Shown: positions 22,456 through 34,136, counted from the first letter of the stretch. The stretch: 64,000 bases of DNA from Gnetum montanum (GCA_015680685.1 MNCI01008026.1:110456-174455); one strand, 5' to 3'. Numbers and translations are program-made. Notes: generated by a model not told the origin, from the letters alone.

Positions 22456-22920
22456 AAATTTTCTAATCCTAACAAAATTTATATCACTTTTCAATATCCA
22501 TGCTTGAACTTAAAACAAAAAAAGCATTCAAGATAGAGAGTTGCAGCTTAATATCAATATTTTTTTCAAAGCAAGAAAGTAGTACCAGTGGTGGAAGATC
22601 TTCACCTCATCACTCATTATTGATCTTACACCAAGAGTCTTTACTATCAACTATAATCTTCTTTTCAACACTAGTTTTAATCTTTGAGTTCATAGTATTC
22701 TTATCAAACAAAGAAAAATTTTTCTTAAGAGCTATCTATTTGGACTAATTAATACTTTCTCTAGTACTAGCAAAAATATACTTAGGAGTTTCTATCTTAT
22801 TTGGAGTCTTTATTGCCATTTGATCATTCTTATCATTGACATTAACTTGATTTCTTATATCTCCAACTTCATATTGTTTTTTCTTTTTATCTATCTTCAA
22901 CTTTAACAAAATAAGCTTTC
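22456..22920 (-). pseudogene. LINE ORF1-like remnant, copy 2
   Basis: On the minus strand this aligns with the 3' portion of the ORF1 remnants at 47670-49060 and 5560-6552 (blocks around KQYEV and VNVNDKND). It contains ATAGTATTC uninterrupted at 22691-22699, the site where a solo LTR sits in the 47964 copy. No intact frame. Confidence 0.5.
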
Positions 22921-24349
22921 ATTAGCTCCTTGTTGAGATAGGCCATTGAATCAATTTATTGATAGAATAGTGTATTTGTAGACTATGCAAACAAAGCATT
23001 GAGGATGAAGAATATATCTTTTCATTTTTTCCATATTTGACTCAAATTCAAATAAATTATAATATTAACTGTAATCAGCTTATTGTGTTCTTTCAAATTG
23101 ATCTTATCTCTTTGGGGCATTACATTAACAATGTTTTCAACTTGCTTCAAAAATGTGTTAAGGCTTTGTAACCATCCAACAAGTCCTTTGTGATTTCCTA
23201 GATATGATGAAAATTTTTAATTTCTAGTTTTTAGTTTTTAGTTTTCTACACAATGCACAATCGCTAGTTTCATATCTAAGATTGTTTGTAACCACTTGTA
23301 AACAAGTCATTACAAAAGGACATGACTTATTGTTTAAACCATTACAACCTTATCCATTGAATATAAGCAGCCATCAATCAATTATGAAGAAGAGACATGG
23401 AGAATAAAAAATGTGCTAAGAACTAATTTAAAGATTAAGAAGGTGGTATGCACAAGTAACGATGAATCATAAGAAAAGATACTGGATGTAGCATCACACA
23501 ATCAAAATTAGAACCATCAGAAACCAAAGATACATGTCCAAAGTAAGAAAGAAATTGGTACTAAAAAATGTAATTGAACAAAGAAGTCATTTTGACCCAT
23601 AAGATTTGTAATGATGATCTTAGAATCCAAAATTTTAATGAATGATTTTTAAGAGAAAGAAGTCAAGGAGGATTCAATTTCCTAGATAGGACAAGAAGAT
23701 CCAATGTGAGTCAATCGTAATTTGGTTTGCTAAAGAGGAAGAGAAGACTATCCAAAAGGTTATGATGAAATGAAAAAGATCACTATGAAGAGCAACAAGC
23801 TACCCTTGAGATAGTAATCCATAACAAGTCAAGTTGTGAATCTCAAAGGAGCCCAAGAAGGCTTAGTCCATGTAAGGTTGACCAATCAGGAAAATTCCAT
23901 GAGTAATAGGCAAAGGCAAACATTGTAAGGATGTGGTCAAAGAAAGAATAAGAAGAAGAAGAATTTTTTTATAAAGATGAGATTTATAACAAGATTGAAA
24001 GACACCAACAATGACTCCAAAATGTGGACAATACAATTACGAAAGATGTATAAAGATGAGTTGTTTAACCAATAAGTTATGTATTAAGTTTTCTCATAAC
24101 CAAAATAATTCTTGTATAATTAGACTCATCTATGAGACATAAAACCAAACTCTAACAATGAACAAGAACTATTTTAAATTATAGCTAAGTTTCATGTAGA
24201 TACTTCAACCCCATCTTTACAACTACCAAGTAAAATTATACAACTACATCAATAGCAAGACAAAATAACAACTCCAAGATCAAATTTGAACTTGCATGAA
24301 AGTAACACAAGAAATAAAATTAATTAGGTAATAATATATTGTATTTTAT
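22921..24349. other. Unassigned 1.4 kb
   Basis: No convincing domain on either strand. A stretch around 23260-23400 (short inverted TTGTAA motifs and GAATATAAGCAGCC) faintly resembles an LTR promoter, but no PBS, PPT or paired copy was found. Confidence 0.35.
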
Positions 24350-24365
24350 AAAAAATACAAACTAC

Positions 24366-24511
24366 AAATAATGAAGTGTTAGACTAGTGGTAAGACTCTT
24401 TATTTGAAAGCTCTAAGTCATGAGTTTGATTTTGGTGGGCAATATTAAGTTATATATCTTAGGGTATAGCTATATTACAATTATTTTAGGGTTCAACACC
24501 CCCACCCACAA
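24366..24511 (+). mobile_element. SINE (family A), near full length, 16-bp TSD
   Basis: It runs from AATGAAGTGTTAGACTAGTGG (A-box-like) through CATGAGTTTGATTTT (B-box-like) to a CACCCCCACCCAC tail. It is flanked by AAAAAATACAAACTAC (24350-24365) and AAAAAATACAAGCTAC (24512-24527), 15 of 16 matching. It is the best copy for defining the family; there is no poly(A) tail beyond what the target repeat supplies. Confidence 0.85.
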
Positions 24512-24755
24512 AAAAAATACAAGCTACTTATTACTTCTGTTACAATAATCTGTCACTTCATAACCACATTCTACAAACAACAATATTTTACTAATTAATA
24601 TGACTAAAAAAAGGTGCAAACTATGCAACAAGATCACTATAATCAAAGTTCAGTGTTGAAGCTAATCAAAGCCACATCACTTTCAATAACATTGTTTAAT
24701 TAAAACTGAAATTGAAACTAAAGATTTTATTATATTCATAGACTAAAAAGATTAC

Positions 24756-25146
24756 CTATAGCATTGCTAGTGCTGAACATTTGGGAGGCAAAACAACGTT
24801 GCCCTGTAAATCTTTCCACCTTAGCATTTTGTCTTGGTGGAAGATAAATGTGAAATCAGGATGGTATGGATCAATGTAAGCATAGGAAATTCTTCTTTTG
24901 CATGGGCACACTCCATCCACCTTCATCATATCCTTTGTCATGACTATTATGAATTTATTTGACAACTGGTAACTTTTCTTTAAGTGTAGAAGCCATATTA
25001 TGATTTTGATGCTTTTAAGAGAAAGTGTGTGTGTGTTAAAAGATTTAATTCAAGTGTGAAAATAGACTTTGTGATTATTATTATAACAAACTCTATAAAA
25101 TTAACTACTAAGAAAACATTAACACATCCCTAGAAATGGCACCAAT
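24756..25146 (-). pseudogene. Athila gag N-terminus and leader, minus strand
   Basis: The frame ending at 24756 contains ISYAYIDPYHPDFTFIFHQD, the N-terminal gag block also seen at 7574 and 51295. Upstream (to the right) lie a (GT)n tract near 25025-25037 and a decayed PBS next to the LTR end near 25140. Similarity ends abruptly at 24755. This fragment belongs with the LTR at 25147-25745. Confidence 0.75.
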
Positions 25147-25745
25147 GATGAGCATTTGGGCATTCCAATACTTCATACAAGTCACGAGTACATGCATGTG
25201 ACCAAATCGTAAACCATGGATGGATAATGTAAGTATGCTAGTAGATGATAGCTAGTTTGCAATCATTGTCTTCTCACCTTGAGCTAGTAAAGTGCAAGTA
25301 GTATGGTTTAACTCTTAGTGATGTATATGATATGTTGATGTTGTAGGATTAATTTAATCCTAAGTGTCTTCATAGTGAAAATGAGGGTAAAGTGTAAATC
25401 TAAGTGAGACAAAAATGTAAATCTATCCTATCCTATGGAAATGAGCATCCATTCATGGTTTTTTGTACATGTCCTAAACTCATGTAATCATTATTGAGAT
25501 TACAAAGTGAATTCACTATTAAGTGATTAAAGTAAAGTCACTACTGGGTTACCAAATAATTACACTTAATGCTTGAAACCAGTTGTACTCATTTTTCTTT
25601 ACTAATGAACATGAGAAAAGTAAAGTTGTTATAAAATCTAAAGAACTAAACTAAAGTAAACATATTAAAGGTATGAAAATTAAACTAAGTAAAGAAAATG
25701 ACCAAGTAGAAAATAAAGAAACTAAGTGTAATGTTGCAATGGTGA
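25147..25745 (-). repeat. Partial Athila LTR (U5 side), minus strand
   Basis: On the minus strand it aligns with the element 2 LTR from about 50545 to 51146 and ends ...GCTCATCA next to the PBS. The U3 and R side is missing: similarity starts at CACCATTGCAACATTA, just after the expected poly(A) site. Confidence 0.75.
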
Positions 25746-25799
25746 GATACAAGATACCAAATGGGGCATGGATAAGATCATCAGAATCAAACAAATAGG

Positions 25800-27570
25800 A
25801 ATAGAGATTGTGACCATGACATGTTTAATGATGATGAACCCTTTTTGGCTACTAGAATCATGATACATATTAGTAAGTTAGTTAGAATATCCCACAAGCA
25901 TTAAAGGAAAAGCTTTATCAAATGGCTTGATATGAACAACATTCCTAAATTTGAGAAAGGCTACAATTTTGATCCACAACATCATTTGCAAGCCTTCCAT
26001 GATGCTTGTGCCTTGTAAAATATTTAAAGTAAGTGGAAAAAGTTTAATCTCTTTCATAGAATACTAATAGAATAAGATGAAAGTTGGTGTAAGTCATTGG
26101 AACTAGATTCAATCCACTAGTGGTCCATAATTCTTAAGCTCTTCAATAAGAATTACCAAACCTATTTAAGAGTATCCAATCTAAGAAAAAAACCCAAGGA
26201 TGGAAGTAAGAAAATCATAAATCCCTTGATATAGCCTTGGACATATACTATTCTCTACTACATAAATGCCTAGGCCATGGATTTTCTTCAAGTGAGAAGC
26301 TTTGTCACATCATAGATGGGCCATGACAAAACAAGGAAGACCCTTGGGATCTATGCTCAAGAAAGATTATTATTGTTGAAAGCCCATCGAATACAAAGAT
26401 TAATTGAACATGTGACAAAAGAAGAAAGAGAGCTATGTAAAAGGGAGAGTGTAGAGGAAAATAACTAGTACCCAACTCTTCACATTAAGGAGGTTTATAT
26501 TTATGATCAGGAAGAAGAGGTAGCTCTTCATGAGATGATTTCACAAAAAGCCTTGCCAATACAAAAGTATATTGCTAATATTAAAACAAGGTTAGATAAT
26601 ATGTAGGAATTGATGTATAAAAATAATACAACCAACTTGAAAATCATAGAAAAGAAGGTAAAGCAAGTATGATTAATTAACCAAGACAAGAAAATAAAAA
26701 AGGACAAGAAAATAGGCAAGGATACTTATTGATAGAAAGGGAAAGTAGCTAGAGTAGAAGATGTTATAGACTCAAATTTAAAAAAGGAGGATGAATGTGA
26801 CATTTGTCAATATGAACATGCACAGGGCTATTGCCCAATTATGTTACATCTACAAGAGTTTGGGACTTTTGTTTTGAATTCCAAGTTTCTGAAAAAGCAA
26901 ATACCTAGGAGATTGCCTTATCTACAAGGAAATTATAGACAGTCCTACAACCAATAGTGCTACCTAAGTAGGACTCCTCCTCAACCTCAATACTACTATC
27001 AACAATAATGACAAAACACATAGTCATGGGGAATGCCATCATTAGACAACAAGACCCCTATTACTAGTTATACCCTTATGGATCCTATGTTTAATAACAT
27101 GTTTCTTTGAATGGTTCTACTACCCATTCTTCAATGCACCACTATTATTCTCCTGAATAGCATCATTCCATGCCTCTCACCATCCATCATATCCTTAATA
27201 CTTTCATACTCCCCTCCAACATATGTCACAACAAATAATATAAGAAGAATTGTTGCCACAACCTAACAAAAGAATGCAGCTTTTTTTGTGAACATACAAA
27301 GGGATAATAATCCTAGTAGCCCTAAGAAAAAGCCTTGGGAATGTTCTTTCTTTAGGATAGATCCCACACATGTGAATAAAACTAGTAGACCTACTAGCTC
27401 ATTAGAACTAGTACAAGGACAATATGATGCAACCCCATTCCTCACAAAAATAATACCTTCTAATTTGATGCAAAAGCCAACATCTCTCCCCACCCAAAAA
27501 AACATAAAAATTGAAAATGATACTATGGAGAGACAAAAAATTCCATGCATGACTGATAATGATAAAGGGT
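25800..27570 (+). pseudogene. gag of element 3
   Basis: The core (FEKGYNFDPQHHLQAFHDAC near 25960-26010, then CPRPWIF-like and IEHVTKEE blocks to 26430) aligns with gag of elements 1 and 2. The knuckle is the best preserved of the family: CDICQYEHAQGYCP at about 26797-26840, a C-X2-C-X3-H-X4-C arrangement. The proline/tyrosine-rich tail 27040-27260 and the open frame 27288-27572 (FFRIDPTHVN) follow. Many stops are present. Confidence 0.75.
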
Positions 27571-29123
27571 GAAATTATGGGTCAAAACTCCAAAGTATTA
27601 ACATGATCCCTATACTAATCCACAACAAGCTTGAGGAACAAGTGTGTGTGCAAAACCATGTCTACACAAAAATCACTACATTAAAAGACACCCAATGGTT
27701 AGAAAATAAGAATACCAAATCATCCAAAAGATACATGGAAACATTCAATACACTTATCAACCTTTGTCTTAAGAAAATTAACTAAATAAAAAACTTAGAA
27801 AAGAACATCTTATGCTCTAAGTACATACCAAAAGAAATTATTAAACAAGAAACCCCAAAAACTAAAATAGAAGATCAAAAAGGAAACAAATCTAGACATT
27901 CTAAAAAGAAAACACCTTCTATTCTAGCTAAATATATGTCTCCATAAGGATTTAAACATGATTATCATCAATGTTAAATGTGCTAATAAGAAAAAACTTA
28001 AATCACTAAAAATGATAAATGGAAAACTTATGGTGTATAATTAAGGGAATGTGTGGTCTATTTTTTGAAATTTCATTTGTGTTTTATGGATATTTACTAT
28101 ATTTTTGTTAATAATGTTGCTAGTCATGATGCAGAAGTTAACATCATTTATTGAGTCTTTTTTCCTATGCTATCAAGATGATTGGGTATATAATTGTGTA
28201 AAACAATGAGACCATGTCATCCATCCCTTTAGTTTCTATAAATAAGTGGTCTTTATGAAGAAAGTAATTTGGTTCTCCTTACATGGAACTAAAATTAACT
28301 CATGATCATTATGCCTTAAAGAAAGGGAGAAAGATCAAGAGGGAATGGCAAAGGATGTGACATTAAGAAAATTTGATAATTGTCTATACTTCCTCTATGG
28401 GTCTTACTACTCTATTTTTTATATCATTACTTACATTTTATTTTTTATGGAAGCCTATTCTTGAATAAGTGTTTCCTTGTCATGTCATTAGGAAGACATG
28501 TTACCCATGCCTGAAGGTAGTCCTCTAGCAAGGAAAGCATAGTCATTAATTAATTAATTCATAAAGAAACTAATTGTTTAGGTACCACTAGAAAGACATG
28601 TTACCCATGCTTGAAGCTACACCTTTGGTGGGATTAGCATTGGTTATGAGGCTAGAAAGACATGTTACCCATGGATGAATGCACCTCTCTAACCAATAGC
28701 CAAATTTTCTCAAATTTTAATGATTAAATAATTACTTAATTAAAATTACTTCCTTGTTTTCTTTTGTTGAGTAGTGATGTTTTCATATGGTTGTGATGAT
28801 CCTATGGTGGTAAGTTCGAGATGATGCAATGCAATGTCATTGGCAAAGGTATGGAATTGGTTTGAAACTTGGATGGATAGGCATGATGGTCATCTTAATC
28901 ATAATTAACACAAAAACCTATTGCATACATGGTAAGGTACCTCACATTCCAATCTTTGCAATCCCTTTTTATCTTATTATTCTCATTATTCATCTCATTA
29001 CTACATGTAATTATGCACCTAATGGTTTTATATAGTATAGTGTAGGATCCTAACAAAGATAGTTGTGTGTTGTTTGAAATAAAGGCATGATCTACATTTA
29101 ACTTCTAAGGTGTCCATGGACAT
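27571..29123 (+). other. Protease end and pol-ORF2 spacer of element 3
   Basis: Degraded protease-downstream sequence (to about 27960) joins directly to the family spacer. The spacer shows the GACATGTTACCCATG motif three times (28490-28520, 28591-28620, 28654-28680) and a short hydrophobic frame 28829-29035. The deletion removes RT, RNase H and integrase. Confidence 0.65.
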
Positions 29124-30139
29124 TGATGAGTGGTGAGGTACCCCTACACTCAACCATACAAAACGAGCGTAGCACGCACGATCTAATCAAACTCCATAGA
29201 CTAAGTGCCTACATGCCCCATGGAATACTTGGGGTTAATCATCCGTTGTCTTCCCAGACTTACTTGTGATTGTCACGGTGTATGATTAAGTCCGAGGTAT
29301 ATGATTTTTATGTTCTTTTATGTTTTATCTCCTATGCTATCGAGGTGAAGAGTTGAAGAAACTAACTAACTCTAACTAATGAACTAAGTCTAAATTACCT
29401 AGCATCAGCATCTGTTCCACTTACCGTACACACCCTGAACCGATGCAACCGCAGCTACCAAATGCTAATCATTGCTGGGATCATCATGTGTAACGCACAT
29501 GCTTGAAGTGGTCATATTAAGGCACTTATCTAGGAGGAAAGGGTTGAGAAAGCTAATCTAGCCTAAGTGCGATAAGCAGCTGATTCCTTGACTAACCGTA
29601 CACATCTTTGTGCACGACTACCATTGGGATTACCAAGTGCAGATCCTGAATACGCCACTGGGTTACCAAGTAGTCATACTAGATGCTCGTAATCAAGTTG
29701 TACTCATTCTACATTGCGATGAGCAGCCGATTCCTTGACTATCCGTACACATCCTTAGATGCTCATAATCAAGTTGTACTCATTCCGCATTACTAAGAGA
29801 AAGCAATGAGTAAAATCCTATTCCATGCACTACAAGGTTTATCCAGGAAGTTCATCTTTATTGCCGTACACAACTTGTGTTCAGGTACAATGTTGCTCAA
29901 ATAAAGATTCATTCACTTTAGGACTCCTACTGCTGGCACATGGAAAATATTCTATCTCTAGAGCGATCAATCTGCAAGAGTTTTCCTACTTCTAGCCCAA
30001 GATGAGGAAACAAGGGAGAGCTACCTCTTATTTATAGACTTGGCGACGGACCACGATATCGCGTACGAGATATCGCAAGGGATGACGCGATATCGCGACG
30101 GCCACGATATCGCGGCCTATGCGATATTGCGTCTCATCA
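29124..30139 (-). repeat. 3' LTR of element 4
   Basis: 1016 bp, TGATGAGACG...CACTCATCA on the minus strand. It matches the solo LTR 47964-48751 but is longer because of internal repeats (CCGATTCCTTGACTA and AATCAAGTTGTACTCATTC each occur twice at 29570-29785). TATAAATA lies at 30036-30029, preceded by a cluster of GATATC sites. Confidence 0.88.
30055..30128 (-). promoter_or_regulatory. GATATC palindrome cluster in U3
   Basis: GATATC occurs at 30055, 30069, 30089 and 30106, with GATATT at 30123, within 74 bp immediately upstream of the TATA box on the minus strand. Several are embedded in the longer dyad GCGATATCGC. This is likely a multimerised transcription-factor site; the factor is unknown. 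Confidence 0.6.
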
Positions 30140-30153
30140 TACCCCCATGACTG
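30140..30153 (-). promoter_or_regulatory. Polypurine tract of element 4
   Basis: Minus strand AGTCATGGGGGTA abuts the LTR start TGATGAG, the same as in the PPTs of elements 1 and 2. Confidence 0.7.
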
Positions 30154-30329
30154 AATGAAAACTCATCCTTGAGTTCCTTACAATAATTTCAGGAAGGTAT
30201 GGGATTATTGAGGGGAATGGAACTAATGGGATGACATGTGAATGGATCATCATTACAAGACTTGACAAAACTGGTGTTCATGACAACAAGGGTGAACACC
30301 TTATTACATTGACATTAGGCCTCATTTGG

Positions 30330-30501
30330 TAGCTGAGAAAGAGAGAGAGAAAGAAGTGTTGTTGTTGCCAGCGCCAAGATTATGCCTTTAATTATCCATC
30401 CGTAAGCACACCATCGATCTTGCTCCTTGCAAGGCCACTTCTAGTACTGCTCCATTCCAAGTGTTTACTCCAGATCCAATCCGTTGTTGTTTGATCGCCA
30501 T
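30330..30501 (-). pseudogene. ORF2 start fragment of element 4
   Basis: ATG at 30501-30499 is preceded by GTGTGTGTGCAG, a good 3' splice site. It opens MAIKQQRIGSGVNTWNG and continues about 30 codons to a stop. The rest of ORF2 is deleted. Comparison with ATG 16724 and ATG 59863 identifies it as the same start position. Confidence 0.5.
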
Positions 30502-32034
30502 CTGCACACACAACGCAATCATATATTAGCAAGGGTAAATGAATCATCATGTAATTAATACCTTACTTCGGTGTAGGTTTTGGCTAGGTTGTGGTATGGC
30601 TGATATGGATCGGGAGATATATTACTGATGACTGCCGAAGGTGTGGGGGTTAGGAGGAAAATCAAAAAATTTGGGGCTAGGAGAAAATCAAAAAAATCTG
30701 GCCCCGTACCCCCATGACTAATCGCGAACCTCCGGTAGCGTTAGAATGGAGAAAGAAAAGAAGTAAAAAAGATAGATAAAAAGGGACAACTATGGAATCG
30801 ATGAAATGGATGTCAAGATGGAAATGAACAAAAGAAAATTAATTGCACAAATGTTAGGGGAAATAATTTAACTGGTGCACCAAATAGGAATGTCAGTGGG
30901 TCCTCCCCAAAGTCGGCTCATGCCCTTAATGCCCTGACAAACCCACATTCAAAGAGTCCGTAGGCTCTGGGAATGTCAATTGGAACAAGAGTTAAAGTCT
31001 TAACCACAAGAATTTACCAAAAAGAAAACAATGCATCAACCAAAATATATACACTAATGATACAACTGGCAATGAGGTGAAGAATGGAGAGAAGGATGGA
31101 GAGAATAGAATGGAATGGAATCCCAAGAACAAGATGGTGTACAGCCCCTTATGTAGTTCATGATTAATGTGACTTAGCAAATCCCATTCCAAGTCCAGCC
31201 TCAAACCAACCACATCCAATGACTTCGCATCAATGCATTTGGCTAAATCATCCACTTGGATAATAAGGATGCCTTCCCCAAGAGTCACCACCATTCTAAC
31301 AAAACAAAGAAGAGAATGGGAAGCGAGAAGGGCCTTAGTTAGAGGGAACACTTTTGGTTCCATAACCAGTGCTTGTAGCCCAAGTTTATATTATCTAAGG
31401 GGTGTGCTTTGAATTCTCACTTAGTTTTTTTGCTTCTTTTTTTCTCATGTTTTGTGTTTTTATGCGTGAGAACCACACCATGCAAAGACTTTTTTATTTT
31501 TATTGTCTCAGCTTTCGATAATTGGGGTAAGATCGGAACGACGAGAAAACTCAAAAAGAAAACATCTAAGAACCCAAGAGAACGGCCAACACAAAAGCAT
31601 CAAGCTCCCTTGAAGTCACACTCGTTTCAATTCTTGAGTCCTTCCTTAGTTTGAGAAATACCCAATCACCGATTCGTTAAAGTTCTTATTAGAAGGGGAC
31701 TGTACATTTCCGAGCTAAGAGAGACCATAGAACTTGGTGGATGGATGGATGAAGTGAACTCATTTCCTGCCATATTAAAAGAAACATACCTTAGTATCAA
31801 CATTGTGACTTAAAGGTAAAAACCAAACAGTAGCAATCAATATGAAAACAGTTCATACCATCATTTCGAACACTTATTGGGTAACAAACTTACAGGGTGG
31901 ATACACACACACAAACACACACAAAATGGAAAAGTATAACGATGTTGTAAAACAAAAACAAGAAAAGTTAAAGAAAGTTGTAAAACAAAAACTTGTAAAA
32001 CAAAAATCAAAAAAGAACTGAGGGCCCCATATGA
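30502..32034 (-). other. Pol-ORF2 spacer of element 4
   Basis: It aligns with the spacers of elements 1-3 (for example GGGCATTAAGGGC and GAGGACCCA near 30880-30960). An open frame 31363-30992 (123 codons) has a hydrophobic C-terminal half (LVYIFWLMHCFLF); it resembles nothing known to me. Near 32050, AGTCATGGGGGAG marks the junction where protease is fused to the post-pol region. Confidence 0.55.
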
Positions 32035-32928
32035 TTAGCATAGGTGGCCATCTCCCCCATGACTGAGTGGAAAGGGAGAGATCCGAAATAATGAGTGCCT
32101 ATTTGAATTTCTAAGAAGTGTCCAACTTCTCCCAATTGATGATCTTAGATTAAGGGGTGGAAGTTGGCGATGCTCATATTCCAATGTATCTATGCCTTCG
32201 TTGTTGGCATGGTTTGTCTCCTCAGTTCGTTCCATGCATATTTTTTTGCTCTTTCGAGTAGCTGTCAACCACGGGGTGTCTACTACTTGTTGTGTGGTTG
32301 CTACATATAGACATCTTTGTTTCAAAATTTCAATGGCACACCTGTTACATGGAGGAGATGAGCATCCCTTCATGTCATCACCCGATGGATCACTGTATGT
32401 GATGCATGGAACTTTCCTCTTCTCGATCTTTCCATAAATGTTTATCTTAGAGATTTTCAAGGAAAGATCATAGAGCCTAAGGCATGCGTCTACTATACTC
32501 AGCCATGCCCTTCCCATTATAATTGAGAAGTCCCCTTCGTTGTTGTTCACTTCGATCACCAGAAAATCATCTGGGTAAGACCAACCACACACAATGGTAA
32601 TGACATCCTCCACCAATCCCAAGGGAATGGTGATGGATTGGTTAGCCAACTCAAGTTGGATGTTGCTCTTCTTAAGTTGGGGCAGGTTCCAGGCGTGAAA
32701 CATCTCTTGTGAAATTAAGTTGACTCCGGAACCTGAGTCAAGGAGAGCCCTATGTGGTTCATTTTCGACTACTTGAAGGTAGATTAAGGGACTTCCAGGA
32801 TTAGTTAGTTTCCTGGGAAGGTGGCCTATCTTGATCCAGTCGGTTATGGTATGCATTAACATAACCGTATGCGTTAAGCTCTGTTGGACTGAAGGGTGCT
32901 CCGAAGTGTTAGATGGTGGAGTGTACAT
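32035..32928 (-). pseudogene. Aspartic protease of element 4 (298-codon frame)
   Basis: An open frame on the minus strand holds the best protease of the family: TDWIKIGHLPRK, then ALLDSGSGVNLIS with the catalytic DSG, VEDVITIVCGWSYPDDFLV and IMGRAWLSIVDA. The second hydrophobic-hydrophobic-Gly element typical of retropepsins is plausible in IIMGRAW. It would process gag-pol. The final part (RISPFPLSHGGDG) runs into the post-pol sequence because RT-integrase is deleted, so the frame is a fusion remnant and not a functional polyprotein. Confidence 0.85.
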
Positions 32929-33346
32929 GGGCTCAACCGCTTGTTGTTGCGAGAGTTTGTCTAGGCTTTTGGTTCTGAAGAAGGGTCTTCTCTTTTTACA
33001 GTTTTAAAAACTAGCAGCAGGTTGAATATTTATAGCTCTCGTAGTGTGATGCTGCTACAGTTGAGGAGGAAGTTCCCCTTGCATTGTTGGAGCAGGAGGT
33101 GTTATGGGAACTACTTCTAGAAGAGGTGCAAATGGATTTGGAGGATGGTGTGGGTATGGAGTGTCTCCCAGAGGAGAAGGAGTCCTCCTAAAGTACTCTC
33201 AAACTTGGTAGTGATGTTGGGGAGTTGTGTGACTCATAGAGTCACTTGGAGAAATCAACTGCTGCACATAATATCCATAAGGGTTAGGCTACTGGTAAGG
33301 GTACTGATGTTTCGGCGATGGCATCCCCCACGACTGTGGGTATTGC
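32929..33346 (-). pseudogene. gag C-terminus of element 4
   Basis: Minus-strand sequence upstream of the protease matches the gag tail of element 2 (WGMP-type block and LWILCAAV-like stretch around 33250-33340 against 53575-53650). It is cut off by the run of Ns. Confidence 0.6.
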
Positions 33347-33513
33347 NNNNNNNNNNNNNNNNNNNNNNNNNNNNNNNNNNNNNNNNNNNNNNNNNNNNNN
33401 NNNNNNNNNNNNNNNNNNNNNNNNNNNNNNNNNNNNNNNNNNNNNNNNNNNNNNNNNNNNNNNNNNNNNNNNNNNNNNNNNNNNNNNNNNNNNNNNNNNN
33501 NNNNNNNNNNNNN
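33347..33513. other. Assembly gap (167 N)
   Basis: 167 undetermined bases separate element 4 from the pararetroviral cluster. Open frames translated across it are artefacts. Confidence 0.99.
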
Positions 33514-34136
33514 AAAGGCATAACCTTCCATTCAAATAACCCTTGAGGCATTGAAAATGCCGTTTTGTGAATATCTTCTGGGGTTATGCGGATTTGATGA
33601 TATCCACTTTTACAATCAAACTTACTAAACACCTTCTTTGCTGCAACATTTTGGATTAACAGCTCCTTATTTGGCAAAGGCCACTTTATGTCGATAGTAA
33701 CAGCATTTAGAGGAATATAATTAATCACCATTCGCGCTTTACCTCTTGTGATCTCCGCATGATTTCGTACTATGAAGCTAGAACATGCATAATTAGATTG
33801 AGATTTCTGAATTAATCCTTTACCAAGAAATTCTGCAAGCTGATTCTCCATCTCAAGCGTGTCCTGCTGGTTGAGTACTATGACTTTGGATTGAACTGGA
33901 ATGTTGTGAACTGTAGGGATATGTGCTTCTGGACTATCACGATTCCAAAACTACAGTGGATGTTCACAGCAACATTTCTTTAATTCTGAAAAACACATAC
34001 TAAGCATTTGTTGACCTGGATCTGTTAAGTTGATATGTGATTTTTTCATTTGTTGAATCCTGGCATACTTCTGTCTTGCTAAATCTTCTAGTTCCATCTG
34101 TGAAATCACTTCCTTTAAGGATGGATTATGCTTGTT
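33514..34136 (-). pseudogene. EPRV block A: RT N-terminal half (inverted arm)
   Basis: It encodes the region before and within the RT fingers (KARMVINYIPLNAVT, FSKFDCKSGYHQI, TAFSMPQGLFEWKVMP) and is then cut by the N gap. It is a base-for-base colinear inverted copy of 37178-37800, with only a few mismatches and with the same stop (33951-33953, matching 37361-37363). Confidence 0.9.

Larger units (their letters stand above)
25800..29123 (+). mobile_element. Athila-type element 3, internally deleted
   Basis: The gag core, knuckle and C-terminal tail are followed by the end of the protease region and then the pol-ORF2 spacer. RT and integrase are absent. No 5' LTR of its own was found. The right end is broken at 29124 by the LTR of element 4. 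Confidence 0.8.
29124..33346 (-). mobile_element. Athila-related element 4, deleted and interrupted
   Basis: On the minus strand: gag C-terminus, protease, (RT-integrase deleted), spacer, short ORF2 start, PPT and 3' LTR. It is inserted in element 3 (left flank GACAT). Its 5' part is lost at the N gap 33347-33513, beyond which pararetroviral sequence begins. It is less decayed than elements 1-3 and belongs to a different LTR subfamily, shared with the solo LTR at 47964. Confidence 0.82.

Noticed and set aside
23260-23420. Solo copia-type LTR
   Set aside because: TATA-like sequence and short inverted motifs only; no ends, no target duplication, no second copy in the window.
24366-24440. tRNA gene
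   Set aside because: A/B-box-like motifs are present but the arms do not fold as a tRNA and the unit is flanked by target duplications, so it is a SINE.
31895-31930. (CA)n tract in element 4 as the gag-leader tract
   Set aside because: It lies in the post-pol spacer rather than the leader, and is better seen as an ordinary microsatellite.
33145-33851. Open frames spanning the run of Ns on both strands
   Set aside because: They exist only because Ns are translated as unknown residues; only the RT part right of 33514 is real coding remnant.
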